Shown: piece after piece, positions 36,631 to 46,898 of the stretch
How positions within the stretch are numbered: position 1 is the first letter of the stretch
Layout of the letters: every line of letters begins with the position of its first letter
Made by a program: the position numbers and the translations under genes
Assembly (NCBI RefSeq): GCF_900220965.1
Contig: NZ_OBQC01000001.1
Location: forward strand, 496,001 to 560,000
Reading direction: 5' to 3'
Length of the DNA: 64,000 nucleotides
DNA from: Ureibacillus acetophenoni
Lineage (GTDB): Bacteria; Bacillota; Bacilli; Bacillales_A; Planococcaceae
Notes under the pieces: generated by a model
Databases searched by the model: none
The model's input: the letters and a program-made list of their open reading frames with translations, nothing else
What the model was told of the DNA's origin: nothing

Positions 36631-37407
36631 ATGACGGAAATTATTCCACAATTATCGATACTGTTATTAATTTTTGTTAGAGTTTCTGCATTTTTCGTAT
36701 CAATCCCGTTATTTTCATATCGAACGATTCCACCACAATTGAAGATTGCATTAGCACTCATTCTTTCATGGATGATGTACTATACGTTCTCCATTGACGC
36801 AATTTCAATTGATGGAAATTACATATTATTAATTCTGAAAGAAGCAATTATAGGGTTGATGCTTGGCGTTTGTGCCTTTATTGTTTTTTCAGCTGTGCAA
36901 ATCGCCGGAGGATTTATAGATTTTGAAATGGGCTTTGCAATGGCAAACATTATTGACCCACAAACTGGAACACAAAGTCCACTTATGGGGCAGTTTCTAA
37001 ATGTCCTTTTAATCTTTGTCCTATTAGCAACGAATGGACATCATCTTATTTTAGATGGGATATTTTATAGTTATCGATTTTTACCGATCGATCAAGTCTT
37101 TCCTAATTTCGGTGATGCAGGTACAGCAGAATATATCATTAAACTATTTGCAGCTGTTTTTACAATTGCCTTTCAAATGGCTGCACCTGTTGTAGCTACA
37201 CTATTTTTAGTAACGATTGCATTAGGGATTACAGGGAAAACGGTTCCTCAACTTAATATATTTGTTGTAGGGTTTCCCATTAAAATCGCAATCGGTTTTA
37301 TTGTTTTATTTATTGTCATGGCCGTCATGATCCAAGTGATGAAATATTTAGTAGAATTTATGATTTACGCAATGCGAGATTTAATGAGTCTTTTAGGTGG
37401 TGCTTAA
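36631..37407 (+). CDS. fliR: Flagellar export gate protein FliR
   Basis: 258 residues. Third component of the FliPQR pore. Six or so hydrophobic helices, with the family segments FVRVSAFFVSIPLFSYRTIPPQLKIALALILS and GFAMANIIDPQTGTQSPLMGQF. ATG 36631 is preceded by GGGTGAG. The in-frame GTG at 36622 lies in that Shine-Dalgarno. Confidence 0.95.
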   Translation: MTEIIPQLSILLLIFVRVSAFFVSIPLFSYRTIPPQLKIALALILSWMMYYTFSIDAISIDGNYILLILKEAIIGLMLGVCAFIVFSAVQIAGGFIDFEMGFAMANIIDPQTGTQSPLMGQFLNVLLIFVLLATNGHHLILDGIFYSYRFLPIDQVFPNFGDAGTAEYIIKLFAAVFTIAFQMAAPVVATLFLVTIALGITGKTVPQLNIFVVGFPIKIAIGFIVLFIVMAVMIQVMKYLVEFMIYAMRDLMSLLGGA

Positions 37408-37408
37408 A

Positions 37409-38497
37409 ATGAAGTTGCTTCTTCCATTAGATTTGCAGTTTTTTGCCGGAGATAAAACTGAAAAAGCAACACCGAAAAAACGTCAAGATGCTCGGAAAAA
37501 AGGACAAGTTGTAAAAAGCCAAGATATATCCGCTGCATTTTTATTATTAACGATTTTTCTTTTACTTTATTTTTGGGCTCCATCGATGCTCGAAAGTATA
37601 TTTTCCTTTTTCCATCAATCGATCGAAAAGAATATGTTGATTGATACTTTAAATCAAGATACGGTGATGGAAATTTATTCGCAATCTTTATTGGAAATGG
37701 GGAAAATCGCATTACCCATCCTTCTAGCTGCTATGGTCATCGGAGTAGCTTCTAACTTCTTTCAATTTGGATTCTTATTTACGACAGAACAATTGAAATT
37801 AGATTTAAAAAAGATGGATCCGATTAAAGGAATAAAAAAAATCATTTCACTACGAGCAATTATTAATTTAATTAAATCATTATTAAAAGTAACCTTTATC
37901 GGGACAGTGACTGCCTTAATTATTTGGATGAATTTTGAAGATGTACTTTCCCTTGCTTTACATAGTCCGTGGGAAATATTAACGATTGTTGCAAGTTTAA
38001 CAGGAATTATGGGAATTGCAGCTTCACTTATTCTAATACTTATCGGTGTTTTAGATTATGTGTATGAAAAGTATGAATACGAAAAGCAATTAAAAATGTC
38101 TAAACAAGATATTAAAGATGAGTATAAGAATGCGGAAGGGGATCCAAAAATTAAGTCAAAAATAAAGCAACGTCAACGTGAAATGGCAATGCGAAGAATG
38201 ATGCAAGAAGTCCCTAATGCAGATGTAGTCATTACAAACCCAACCCATTATGCAATTGTTCTTAAATACGATGAAAATGATATGGAAGCACCAAAAGTTG
38301 TCGCTAAAGGTACTGATTTTGTTGCTCAAAAAATCAAACTAATTGCTAAAGAGAATAATGTGGTAATGGTTGAAAACAGACCACTTGCTAGGGCAATGTA
38401 TGACAAAGTAGAAATAGGAGATTTTGTACCAGAAGAGTTTTTTAAAGCTGTTGCAGAAATACTTGCTTATGTATATAGAATTAAACGTAAAATCTAA
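37409..38497 (+). CDS. flhB: Flagellar export switch protein FlhB
   Basis: 362 residues. N-terminal membrane domain with four helices and a C-terminal cytoplasmic domain with the self-cleaving NPTH motif (ITNPTHYAIVLKYD, about residues 280-293). It switches export from hook to filament substrates with FliK. ATG 37409 follows AGGTGGT, which overlaps the end of fliR. A separate FlhB-C-like gene, ylqH, is at 10475-10780. Confidence 0.97.
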   Translation: MKLLLPLDLQFFAGDKTEKATPKKRQDARKKGQVVKSQDISAAFLLLTIFLLLYFWAPSMLESIFSFFHQSIEKNMLIDTLNQDTVMEIYSQSLLEMGKIALPILLAAMVIGVASNFFQFGFLFTTEQLKLDLKKMDPIKGIKKIISLRAIINLIKSLLKVTFIGTVTALIIWMNFEDVLSLALHSPWEILTIVASLTGIMGIAASLILILIGVLDYVYEKYEYEKQLKMSKQDIKDEYKNAEGDPKIKSKIKQRQREMAMRRMMQEVPNADVVITNPTHYAIVLKYDENDMEAPKVVAKGTDFVAQKIKLIAKENNVVMVENRPLARAMYDKVEIGDFVPEEFFKAVAEILAYVYRIKRKI

Positions 38498-38527
38498 ACG
38501 ACTTAGTAGATCAGAGGAGGGAATCAA

Positions 38528-40561
38528 TTGAAATTTCGCGATCTTGGCGTATTAGCTGTAGTTATTCTAATTGTAGCGATGCTCGTTATTCCACTCCCAA
38601 CATGGTTACTAAGTTTTTTAATTATAATTAATATTACAATTTCACTACTTATATTATTAACAGCGATGAATATGAAGGAAGCATTAGATTTTTCTATATT
38701 TCCTTCAGTTATATTATTAGTTACATTATTCCGTTTAGGATTAAGTATTTCCACTACGCGTGCCATTTTAGCAAATGGTGATGCGGGGGATGTTGTTGAA
38801 ACATTTGGTGAGTTTGTAACCGGCGGGAATGTACTAGTCGGGTTAGTAATTTTCATGTTACTCGTTATTGTAAACTTTATAGTTATTACGAAAGGTTCGG
38901 AACGTGTAGCTGAAGTAGCAGCTCGATTTACATTAGATGCGATGCCTGGGAAACAAATGAGTATCGATGCTGACTTGAACGCAGGGATGATTTCAGAAAG
39001 TGAAGCCAGAGAACGTCGTGAAAAAGTTTCAAGAGAATCAGATTTTTACGGAGCGATGGACGGGGCGACGAAATTTGTAAAAGGGGATGCCATTGCATCC
39101 ATCATCATGGTTTTCATCAACCTATTATTCGGTATTATTATTGGTATGACGCAATTAGGTTATGAAATGGCTGACGCGGCTTCTCACTTCTCTAAGTTAA
39201 CAGTTGGGGATGGTTTAGTTGCACAAATTCCAGCGTTACTTGTTTCAACGGCAACTGGTTTAGTTGTTACACGTGCTGCATCTGATGGTAATTTAGGATC
39301 TGATATTACTGCACAATTATTTGCACAATCAAAACTATTATATATCGCAGGTGGAACAATCTTTTTACTTGGGTTATTTACACCGATTCCACTTTGGATT
39401 ACGGTTCCAATCGCTGGCGTTCTTGTTTTAATTGGTTACCTAACTGACCGTAAGAAAAATGAAACACCTGAAGAAATTCTTGAAATTGAAGAAGAAGTCG
39501 CTACCGATACGATGAAAAGCCAAGAAAATGTTATTAATCTACTGAATGTAGATCCTATCGAGTTTGAATTTGGATATGGATTAATTCCACTAGTAGATGC
39601 TGCTCAAGGTGGGGACTTGCTAGATCGAGTTGTAATGATTCGACGACAACTTGCCCTTGAACTTGGTATTGTAATTCCTGTTGTGCGAATTCGGGATAAC
39701 ATTCAATTACAGCCTAACGAATATCGCATTAAAATTAAAGGCAATGAAATGGCAAGAGGGGAATTATTACTTGACCATTACTTAGCGATGAGTCCAGGAG
39801 ATGATAACTCAATTGAAGGAATCGATACAATTGAACCTTCATTCGGATTACCAGCAAAATGGATTACAGAAAAAACGAAAGAAGATGCAGAAATTTTAGG
39901 TTACACAGTCGTTGATCCGCCGAGCGTTGTGTCGACTCATTTAACAGAAATCATTCGAGCAAATGCGCATGAATTGTTAGGTCGACAAGAAACGAAACAG
40001 TTAATCGATCATTTACGAGAAACATACCCAATTTTAGTCGAAGAATTAACACCAACTCCCCTTGCAATTGGTGAAATTCAAAAGGTTTTGGCCAAACTAT
40101 TAAGAGAAAACGTTTCGATTCGAAATCTGCCAATTATATTTGAGACGTTAGCAGATTATTCGAAGTTAACAAGCGACCCAGATATATTAACAGAATATGC
40201 AAGACAAGCACTTGCAAGACAAATTACAGCACAATATGCTGCAGGGGGACCAACATTAAAAGTTATAACGGTTCCTGCAAAGTTAGAAAAACTAATTGCT
40301 GATAGTATTCAACAAACTGATCATGGGAATTATTTAGCTATGAATCCTCAAGATTCACAAAATGTCTTAGAATCAATTGCAAAAGAAGTAGAACGTGTAT
40401 CATTTATGGAACAATCTCCAATCATTCTTTGTTCACCTGCAATTCGAATGTACTTAAGACAGTTAACTCAAAATTATTTCCCGCAAATTCCGGTTCTTTC
40501 CTATAACGAATTAGATGCAAACATTGAAATTCAAAGTGTTGGAGTGGTGAATGTAGAATGA
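38528..40561 (+). CDS. flhA: Flagellar export protein FlhA
   Basis: 677 residues. Export-gate platform. N-terminal half with about eight membrane helices and the FHIPEP signature region (RVAEVAARFTLDAMPGKQMSIDADLNAG). The C-terminal cytoplasmic half forms the nonameric ring that binds chaperones. TTG start after GGAGGG. Overlaps flhF by 4 nt. Confidence 0.97.
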   Translation: MKFRDLGVLAVVILIVAMLVIPLPTWLLSFLIIINITISLLILLTAMNMKEALDFSIFPSVILLVTLFRLGLSISTTRAILANGDAGDVVETFGEFVTGGNVLVGLVIFMLLVIVNFIVITKGSERVAEVAARFTLDAMPGKQMSIDADLNAGMISESEARERREKVSRESDFYGAMDGATKFVKGDAIASIIMVFINLLFGIIIGMTQLGYEMADAASHFSKLTVGDGLVAQIPALLVSTATGLVVTRAASDGNLGSDITAQLFAQSKLLYIAGGTIFLLGLFTPIPLWITVPIAGVLVLIGYLTDRKKNETPEEILEIEEEVATDTMKSQENVINLLNVDPIEFEFGYGLIPLVDAAQGGDLLDRVVMIRRQLALELGIVIPVVRIRDNIQLQPNEYRIKIKGNEMARGELLLDHYLAMSPGDDNSIEGIDTIEPSFGLPAKWITEKTKEDAEILGYTVVDPPSVVSTHLTEIIRANAHELLGRQETKQLIDHLRETYPILVEELTPTPLAIGEIQKVLAKLLRENVSIRNLPIIFETLADYSKLTSDPDILTEYARQALARQITAQYAAGGPTLKVITVPAKLEKLIADSIQQTDHGNYLAMNPQDSQNVLESIAKEVERVSFMEQSPIILCSPAIRMYLRQLTQNYFPQIPVLSYNELDANIEIQSVGVVNVE

Positions 40562-41697
40562 AAATGAAAAAATATATAGCTCCTTCCATAGCAGAAGCAA
40601 TGAAAAATATCCGAGCTGAATTAGGTGAGGATGCAGTCATTATTAATTCGAAAGTGGTTGAAACAAAAAAGTTTTTTGGATTAGTGAAACAAAAGCATTT
40701 TGAAGTTTTAGCAGGTGTTGACCAAATTGAGATACAGCCTAAAACCGATCATTTACCTGATTTAAATTTTGATCAAAAGAAGAATCTATCAAGTCCAATA
40801 CAACATGAGCAAAAAAATGATTCAAGTGAGGATTTAAAGAAGGAATTAGCTGATTTAAAATCTATGGTGAAATCCATTCAAAGACAGTCACAGGAGAATA
40901 ACTATCCTGAGCAATTACTTACTATCATTGAGTTCCTTAAACAACAAGAGCTTAATGATGAGCTCATCACAAAAATTAGTGATGAGCTTTTTGCACATTA
41001 TGAAAAATTAGATGCAAATGTTTCCCAAAAAGAATTGTGGCAAATGGTAGAACACAATTTAAGAACAAGACTTGAAAGATTACCTATGGGTGGTATTACA
41101 TATGAGAAAAAGTTTATTAATGTTCTTGGTCCTACAGGTGTTGGGAAAACAACAACAATTGCAAAAATAGCTGCTCGTTCTGTCCTCGAAAAGAAGAAAA
41201 AAGTTGGTTTTATTACAACAGATACGTATCGTATTGCCGCAATTGAACAATTAAAAACATACGCCAATCTGTTACAAGCACCAATTGAAGTTGTGTACAA
41301 TACAAAAGATTATAAAAAAGCGATTGAAAAAATGTCGAACGTAGATTTAGTTTTTATCGACACAGCTGGTCGAAACTATAAAGAGGAAAAGTATGTAGAC
41401 GACTTAAAACAGCTGATTAACTTCGATGATGAAGTAGAATCGTTTTTAGTATTAGCACTAACATCGAAAGAAAGAGACATGGAACGGATTATTGAACAAT
41501 TTAAGGATTTTCCAATTCAAAAGTTCATTTTTACGAAAATCGATGAAACAAATACTATTGGCACTATGTATAATTTAATGATTAAATATAATAAAGGACT
41601 TGCTTACTACACGGATGGTCAAGAAGTACCAGAAGATATTAAAGAAGCAAATCTTAATAATTTGTTAGATTTATTTTTCCAAGGTGAATTTAAATGA
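40558..41697 (+). CDS. flhF: SRP-like GTPase FlhF
   Basis: 379 residues. Controls flagellar placement. Variable N-domain (about 1-180), then an SRP-type G domain: [17 protein letters not shown] (P-loop), DTYRIAAIEQLKTYA, DTAGRN, TKIDET. ATG overlaps the flhA stop (ATGA). Directly followed by its regulator flhG, again with 4-nt overlap. Confidence 0.96.
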   Translation: MKMKKYIAPSIAEAMKNIRAELGEDAVIINSKVVETKKFFGLVKQKHFEVLAGVDQIEIQPKTDHLPDLNFDQKKNLSSPIQHEQKNDSSEDLKKELADLKSMVKSIQRQSQENNYPEQLLTIIEFLKQQELNDELITKISDELFAHYEKLDANVSQKELWQMVEHNLRTRLERLPMGGITYEKKFINVLGPTGVGKTTTIAKIAARSVLEKKKKVGFITTDTYRIAAIEQLKTYANLLQAPIEVVYNTKDYKKAIEKMSNVDLVFIDTAGRNYKEEKYVDDLKQLINFDDEVESFLVLALTSKERDMERIIEQFKDFPIQKFIFTKIDETNTIGTMYNLMIKYNKGLAYYTDGQEVPEDIKEANLNNLLDLFFQGEFK

Positions 41698-42566
41698 GAG
41701 ATCAAGCTGAAAAATTAAGAATGAAAATGTTGGAGAATCAAGGGTCCTTGGGAAGATCGATTGCAGTTGTAAGTGGAAAAGGTGGAGTAGGTAAAAGTAA
41801 TTTTACTACGAATTTTGCCATTCTGCTTTCGAATTTAGGAAAGAAAGTTGTAGTCCTTGATATGGATATCGGGATGGGAAATATAAATATATTAATAGGT
41901 AAAAATGCCCGATATAATTTAAAGGATTATTTAGTTGGAGAAGTGCCATTACAAGACGTCATACTAGACGGTCCAAATAATTTGAAATATATATCTGGTG
42001 GTTCCGGTTTATCGTCAGTGGTTCAATGGTCTCCTACGATGTTTGAGTCATTAATTAGCGCTTTTGAAACGTTACAAAAGAATTTTGACTATATTTTATT
42101 TGATATGGGTGCTGGTGCAACGAACTGGTCATTAGATTTACTAACTTCGATTGATGAAATAATCGTTATTTCAACGACTGAACCAACGTCAATTACTGAT
42201 GCCTATTCAATGATGAAATATATCCATTTAAGAGACCAAACGAAAAAATTCTATTTAGTTGTTAATAGAGCATTTACAACTGAAGAAGGTAGAGAGACTG
42301 GTTTCCGCTTAAAAAATACAATGATGAAATTTTTATCAAAAGAAATTAATTTATTAGGATCATTACCTGAAGATCCTTTAGTAAGAAAGGCAGTTATAGA
42401 TCAAATTCCATTTTCGATTTCCTATCCAGATTCATCAATTTCAAAAACATTACAAGCTATGGTAAGTAGTTTTGTGAATTATCGAGTAGAAGAAGTATAC
42501 GCACCAAATCAACCAAATTCCTTCTTGAAGAAGCTCAAGAATATTTTTTCGAAAGGACGTGGTTAA
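41694..42566 (+). CDS. flhG: MinD-like ATPase FlhG (YlxH)
   Basis: 290 residues. Antagonist/activator of FlhF that limits flagellar number. Deviant Walker A SGKGGVGKSNFTTNFA near residue 30, VLDMDIGMGNINILIG, and ILFDMGAGA. The N-terminal segment with RDQAEKLRMKM resembles the conserved activator helix that stimulates the FlhF GTPase. The C-terminal basic amphipathic end (FLKKLKNIFSKGRG) suits membrane binding. Confidence 0.95.
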   Translation: MRDQAEKLRMKMLENQGSLGRSIAVVSGKGGVGKSNFTTNFAILLSNLGKKVVVLDMDIGMGNINILIGKNARYNLKDYLVGEVPLQDVILDGPNNLKYISGGSGLSSVVQWSPTMFESLISAFETLQKNFDYILFDMGAGATNWSLDLLTSIDEIIVISTTEPTSITDAYSMMKYIHLRDQTKKFYLVVNRAFTTEEGRETGFRLKNTMMKFLSKEINLLGSLPEDPLVRKAVIDQIPFSISYPDSSISKTLQAMVSSFVNYRVEEVYAPNQPNSFLKKLKNIFSKGRG

Positions 42567-42568
42567 TA

Positions 42569-43705
42569 ATGGGCTTTTCGAAAAAAAGCAAATTATTAAT
42601 CGTTGATGATTCAGCATTCATGAGAAAACTAATCTCAGATTTTTTTCATGATCATCCGAATGTAGAAGTAATTGGAACAGCACGTAACGGGAAAGATGCT
42701 ATTAAAAAAATACAACAATTACAACCTGATGTAGTTACGATGGACGTAGAAATGCCTGAACTAAATGGACTCGATGCATTAAAACAAATTATGCAACTTT
42801 GTCCAGTTCCAGTGATCATGCTATCGAGTGAAACTCAAAGTGGAGCCGATACAACATTAACCGCAATGGAGTATGGTGCTGTTGATTTTGTAGCAAAACC
42901 TGGTGGAATGATTTCACTTGATTTACACAAAGTGAAAGAAGAACTGATTCAAAAGGTTCTATCAGTAGCCGATGTATCTATTACAAAATTGAGAAAGCCC
43001 ATAGGAATACAATCATTAAACAATCAGATTGTTAAGCCAAAGCTGACGACGCCTATAACTAAAAGCGTACAACAAAATAATCAAAGTGAAATCATTAATA
43101 AAGTAAATCATCAATTTGACTGGAATAAGTTATCCAAAAAAATTGTATTAATAGGAACTTCAACAGGTGGGCCGCGTGCACTTCAAGAAGTTATCACAAA
43201 TATACCAGAGACTATAAACGCTCCTATATTAATTGTCCAACATATGCCGAAGGGATTTACAAAATCCTTAGCAGAACGATTAAATCAGCTTAGTAAAATT
43301 CGTGTGAAAGAAGCTGAAAATGGGGAAGTCATAGAGAATGGAACTGCCTACATTGCCCCAGGTGGTTTTCATTTAAAATTAAAAAAGGTTAGAAACCATT
43401 TCGAAATTGTAATTGACCAAACTGAGCCGCCACGCTCAGGACATCGACCATCTGTTGATGTCATGTTTGAAAATGTAAGTTGTTACGACGACTTTGATAA
43501 GATTGCTGTCATTATGACAGGTATGGGCTCTGATGGGTCTAAAGGATTGAGGGCATTGAAAAATAGTGGTAAGACGATTGCAATAGCAGAATCGCAAGAA
43601 ACGTGTATTGTGTATGGAATGCCAAAAGCCGCAGTAGAAACAAAGCTAATTGATGAGATTACATGCGTTGAAGATATTGCACATACGATTACAAAGTATT
43701 TATAG
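42569..43705 (+). CDS. cheB: Chemotaxis protein-glutamate methylesterase CheB
   Basis: 378 residues. Receiver domain (LLIVDDSAFMR, phospho-Asp in VTMDVEMPELNG), a linker of about 60 residues, then the methylesterase domain with the catalytic Ser (IGTSTGGPRAL), His (QHMPKGFTKSLAERL) and Asp (MTGMGSDGSKGL). It demethylates receptors for adaptation. ATG 42569, 2 nt after flhG. Confidence 0.97.
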   Translation: MGFSKKSKLLIVDDSAFMRKLISDFFHDHPNVEVIGTARNGKDAIKKIQQLQPDVVTMDVEMPELNGLDALKQIMQLCPVPVIMLSSETQSGADTTLTAMEYGAVDFVAKPGGMISLDLHKVKEELIQKVLSVADVSITKLRKPIGIQSLNNQIVKPKLTTPITKSVQQNNQSEIINKVNHQFDWNKLSKKIVLIGTSTGGPRALQEVITNIPETINAPILIVQHMPKGFTKSLAERLNQLSKIRVKEAENGEVIENGTAYIAPGGFHLKLKKVRNHFEIVIDQTEPPRSGHRPSVDVMFENVSCYDDFDKIAVIMTGMGSDGSKGLRALKNSGKTIAIAESQETCIVYGMPKAAVETKLIDEITCVEDIAHTITKYL

Positions 43706-43720
43706 AGGAGCGTGGATAAG

Positions 43721-45787
43721 GTGGAGTTAAATCAATATTTAGAAATGTTCATTGAAGAAAGTAAAGAACATTTACAATCTTGTAGTGATAATTTACTAGA
43801 ATTAGAGAAGAATCCAGAAGATTTAAGTATCGTAAATGAAATTTTCCGCTCTGCTCATACATTAAAAGGTATGTCTGCCACAATGGGTTATGAAGATTTA
43901 GCAGACTTAACTCATAAAATGGAAAATGTTTTAGATGCTATTCGAAACAATAAAATTAGTGTCAGTTCGGACATATTAGACGTTGTTTTTGAATCCGTAG
44001 ATCACCTAGAAGATATGATTATGGATATTGCAGATGGTGGAGATGGAAAACGTGATGTAAAAGATACAGTAGCTAAACTAAAAGCAATTGAATCTGGACA
44101 ACCTATTTCCTCCCAAGAACAAGCTCAAGCTTTAGAAGAAGTTGCAGCTACAGTTACGCAAATTAACGAAGTAGAGCATATGCAATATGATGACTATGAA
44201 AAAACTGTTTTACAACAATCTTCAGAGCAGGATTACAATGCTTTTGAAATTACGGTAATTCTTCGTGAAGACTGCCTATTAAAAGCAGCTCGTGTATTTA
44301 TGGTATTTGATATTTTAGAGAAAAACGGCGATGTTATTAAATCAGTTCCTTCTGCCGATCAACTTGAAGAAGAGAATTTTGACCAACAATTCCAAGTTGC
44401 ATTTATTACGAAAGATTCTGCGGAAGAAATTCAGAAAAAGATTATGAAAGTTTCAGAGGTAGATAAAGTAATAGTTTCAACATTAACAAAAGATATGTTT
44501 ACAACCTCTGCAACAGAAGTAACACAGGTAGAACCAATTACTAACACAGATACTGAACCAACACCTGTTGTTCAGCCAACTGAAAATGAAACGAAACAAA
44601 AATCATCGACTCCATCTAAATCACAGTCACATGCTTCAAGTAAAACGATTCGAGTAAGTATTGATCGACTAGATATTCTAATGAATCTATTTGAAGAGTT
44701 AGTGATTGATAGAGGGAGACTTCAATCGATTTCTTCTGAGGTGAATCATACCGAATTAAACGAAACGGTTGAACGAATGAGCCGTACGATGGGTGATTTA
44801 CAAAATATTGTACTAACTATGCGAATGGTTCCTGTAGAAACGGTATTCAATCGTTTCCCTAAAATGGTCCGTACATTATCTCGTGATTTACATAAAAAGA
44901 TTAACCTTGAAATTATCGGTGCCGAGACAGAGCTTGACCGAACAGTAATTGATGAAATCGGTGATCCTTTAGTTCACTTAATTCGAAACTCACTTGATCA
45001 TGGAATTGAAAGTCCTGAAGAGCGTATTGCAAAAGGTAAGCCTGAAGAAGGTACCGTTATTTTACGAGCTTATCATAGCGGAAACTACGTCTTCATCGAA
45101 ATTGAAGACGATGGTGCTGGTATTAATAAAGATAAAGTATTGAAAAAAGCTATAGCACGAGGAATCGTTACGAAAGAAAGTGCCCTTACATTAACAGATA
45201 AGGAAATTAATGAATTAATTCTTGCATCAGGGTTCTCAACTGCAGAAGTGATTTCCGATATTTCAGGCCGTGGTGTAGGACTTGATGTAGTGAAAACAAC
45301 AATTGAATCCTTAGGTGGAAGTATTTCAATTGACTCGACAGAAGGTGTAGGGTCAACTTTCTCTATTCAATTACCGCTTACATTATCGATTATTTCTGTC
45401 ATGTTAGTTGAAATTGAAGATGAAATGTATGCAATACCGCTATCATCAATTATCGAAACTTCAATTATTAAAAAGTCAGATATACTAAATGCACATAATC
45501 AAAAGGTAATCGATTTTAGAGGAAAAGTTGTACCGTTAATTTATTTAGAAGAAATTTTTGAAGTTCCTCGCGAAAAAGAAATCGATGATGAGTATCAATC
45601 TGTTGTCATTGTTCGTAAAGGCGATAAACTAGCAGGTTTAGTAGTAGATTCCTTTATTGGGCAACAGGAAATCGTCCTAAAATCGTTAGGTAATTATTTA
45701 ACAAACATCTTTGCCATTTCTGGTGCAACTATTTTAGGAAACGGTAAAGTTGCATTAATCGTAGATTGTAACGCATTGATGAAGTAA
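43721..45787 (+). CDS. cheA: Chemotaxis histidine kinase CheA
   Basis: 688 residues. HPt domain with phospho-His in SAHTLKGMSATMGYEDLADLTH (about 45-66), CheY/CheB-binding region, dimerisation domain, HATPase (LVHLIRNSLDHGIESPEERIAKGKPEEG, GVGLDVVKTTIESLGG) and C-terminal CheW-like domain. I chose GTG 43721 because the product then starts like CheA of B. subtilis ((M)ELNQYLEMFIEESKEHL). GTG 43712 is in frame but only 1 nt from GAGGAG. Confidence 0.96.
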   Translation: MELNQYLEMFIEESKEHLQSCSDNLLELEKNPEDLSIVNEIFRSAHTLKGMSATMGYEDLADLTHKMENVLDAIRNNKISVSSDILDVVFESVDHLEDMIMDIADGGDGKRDVKDTVAKLKAIESGQPISSQEQAQALEEVAATVTQINEVEHMQYDDYEKTVLQQSSEQDYNAFEITVILREDCLLKAARVFMVFDILEKNGDVIKSVPSADQLEEENFDQQFQVAFITKDSAEEIQKKIMKVSEVDKVIVSTLTKDMFTTSATEVTQVEPITNTDTEPTPVVQPTENETKQKSSTPSKSQSHASSKTIRVSIDRLDILMNLFEELVIDRGRLQSISSEVNHTELNETVERMSRTMGDLQNIVLTMRMVPVETVFNRFPKMVRTLSRDLHKKINLEIIGAETELDRTVIDEIGDPLVHLIRNSLDHGIESPEERIAKGKPEEGTVILRAYHSGNYVFIEIEDDGAGINKDKVLKKAIARGIVTKESALTLTDKEINELILASGFSTAEVISDISGRGVGLDVVKTTIESLGGSISIDSTEGVGSTFSIQLPLTLSIISVMLVEIEDEMYAIPLSSIIETSIIKKSDILNAHNQKVIDFRGKVVPLIYLEEIFEVPREKEIDDEYQSVVIVRKGDKLAGLVVDSFIGQQEIVLKSLGNYLTNIFAISGATILGNGKVALIVDCNALMK

Positions 45788-45807
45788 AGGATGAAAGAGG
45801 TGTTAAT

Positions 45808-46254
45808 ATGACTAATTTAGTTGACCAAGAATTTATGAAGGTAATTATTTTTCAATTAGGTGAGAAAGAATACGCAATCCCTGTTTCTAACGTGCAAGGA
45901 ATTGAGAAGTTAATGCATATTACTCGTGTACCTAAAGCTGAAAAATACGTAAAAGGCGTTATTAATCTTAGAGGTGTTGTAACGCCAATCATTGACCTTC
46001 GAGAACGTTTTGGATTACCAACTGCAGAATATATGGATTCCACAAGAATTATCATTTGTACCCTTGATAATATGGAAGTTGGTTTTGTTGTTGATTCTGC
46101 AAACGATGTAATTGATATACCAGTAAATTCAATTGAAAATCAACCAAATGTTGTTGGTACCGTTGAGGTTGAATTTATATCTGGTGTTGCTAAAATTGAC
46201 AATCGTCTTTTAATTCTTTTACATCTTAATAGAGTATTAATGCCAGACAACTAA
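45808..46254 (+). CDS. cheW: Chemotaxis coupling protein CheW
   Basis: 148 residues. SH3-like coupling protein linking receptors to CheA. Typical FQLGEKEYAIPVSNVQGIEKLMHITRVPKAEKYVKGVINLRGVVTPIIDLRERFG. ATG after AAAGAGGTG, 20 nt after cheA. Confidence 0.97.
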   Translation: MTNLVDQEFMKVIIFQLGEKEYAIPVSNVQGIEKLMHITRVPKAEKYVKGVINLRGVVTPIIDLRERFGLPTAEYMDSTRIIICTLDNMEVGFVVDSANDVIDIPVNSIENQPNVVGTVEVEFISGVAKIDNRLLILLHLNRVLMPDN

Positions 46255-46277
46255 CTATTAAAAGTAGGGATACAAAA

Positions 46278-46898
46278 ATGAAAATAACTGCATTACATTT
46301 AGATATTCTAAAAGAAATTGGGAATATTGGTGCTGCTCATGCTGCAACGTCTTTATCCAATCTTGTAGGTAGAAAAATTGACATGCGGGTCCCAAACGTA
46401 GATATGGTGAACTTTACAGATATGATGGAACTTGCGGGTGGATCTGAAAATGTTGTAGTAGGTATCTATTTACGTATCGAAGGTGATGTAGAGGGGAGCA
46501 TGTTCTTTATATTACCTGTGGAGCAAGCAAACCGTTTTATTCAACGATTAATTCAAGATGAACAATTTGATTTTTCAAATAATCTTGTATCAGAAATAGG
46601 GTTATCAGCTATGCAAGAGCTAGGTAATATATTGTCAGGATCTTATTTATCTGCATTATCGGATTTTACAGGACTAAAGATATATCCAACTGTACCTGGG
46701 CTAGCAGTTGATATGTTTGGAGCGATTATTAGTATTGGTTTAATCGAGATATCACAAATCAGTGACCATGTCATAGTGATTAATACATCCATTTTTGAAG
46801 AAGGATATGGTGACTGTGAGGAAGTACGTGGCCATTTCTTCCTTCTACCAGATCCTGAATCATTTGAATCGTTATTCAATGCTTTAGGTGTTGTTTAA
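46278..46898 (+). CDS. cheC: CheY-P phosphatase CheC
   Basis: 206 residues. Both phosphatase motifs are present: EIGNIGAAHAATSLS near the N-terminus and ELGNILSGSYLSALS around residues 115-130, each with the catalytic Glu and Asn. It also binds and regulates CheD. The stop codon is immediately followed by the cheD ATG. Confidence 0.96.
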   Translation: MKITALHLDILKEIGNIGAAHAATSLSNLVGRKIDMRVPNVDMVNFTDMMELAGGSENVVVGIYLRIEGDVEGSMFFILPVEQANRFIQRLIQDEQFDFSNNLVSEIGLSAMQELGNILSGSYLSALSDFTGLKIYPTVPGLAVDMFGAIISIGLIEISQISDHVIVINTSIFEEGYGDCEEVRGHFFLLPDPESFESLFNALGVV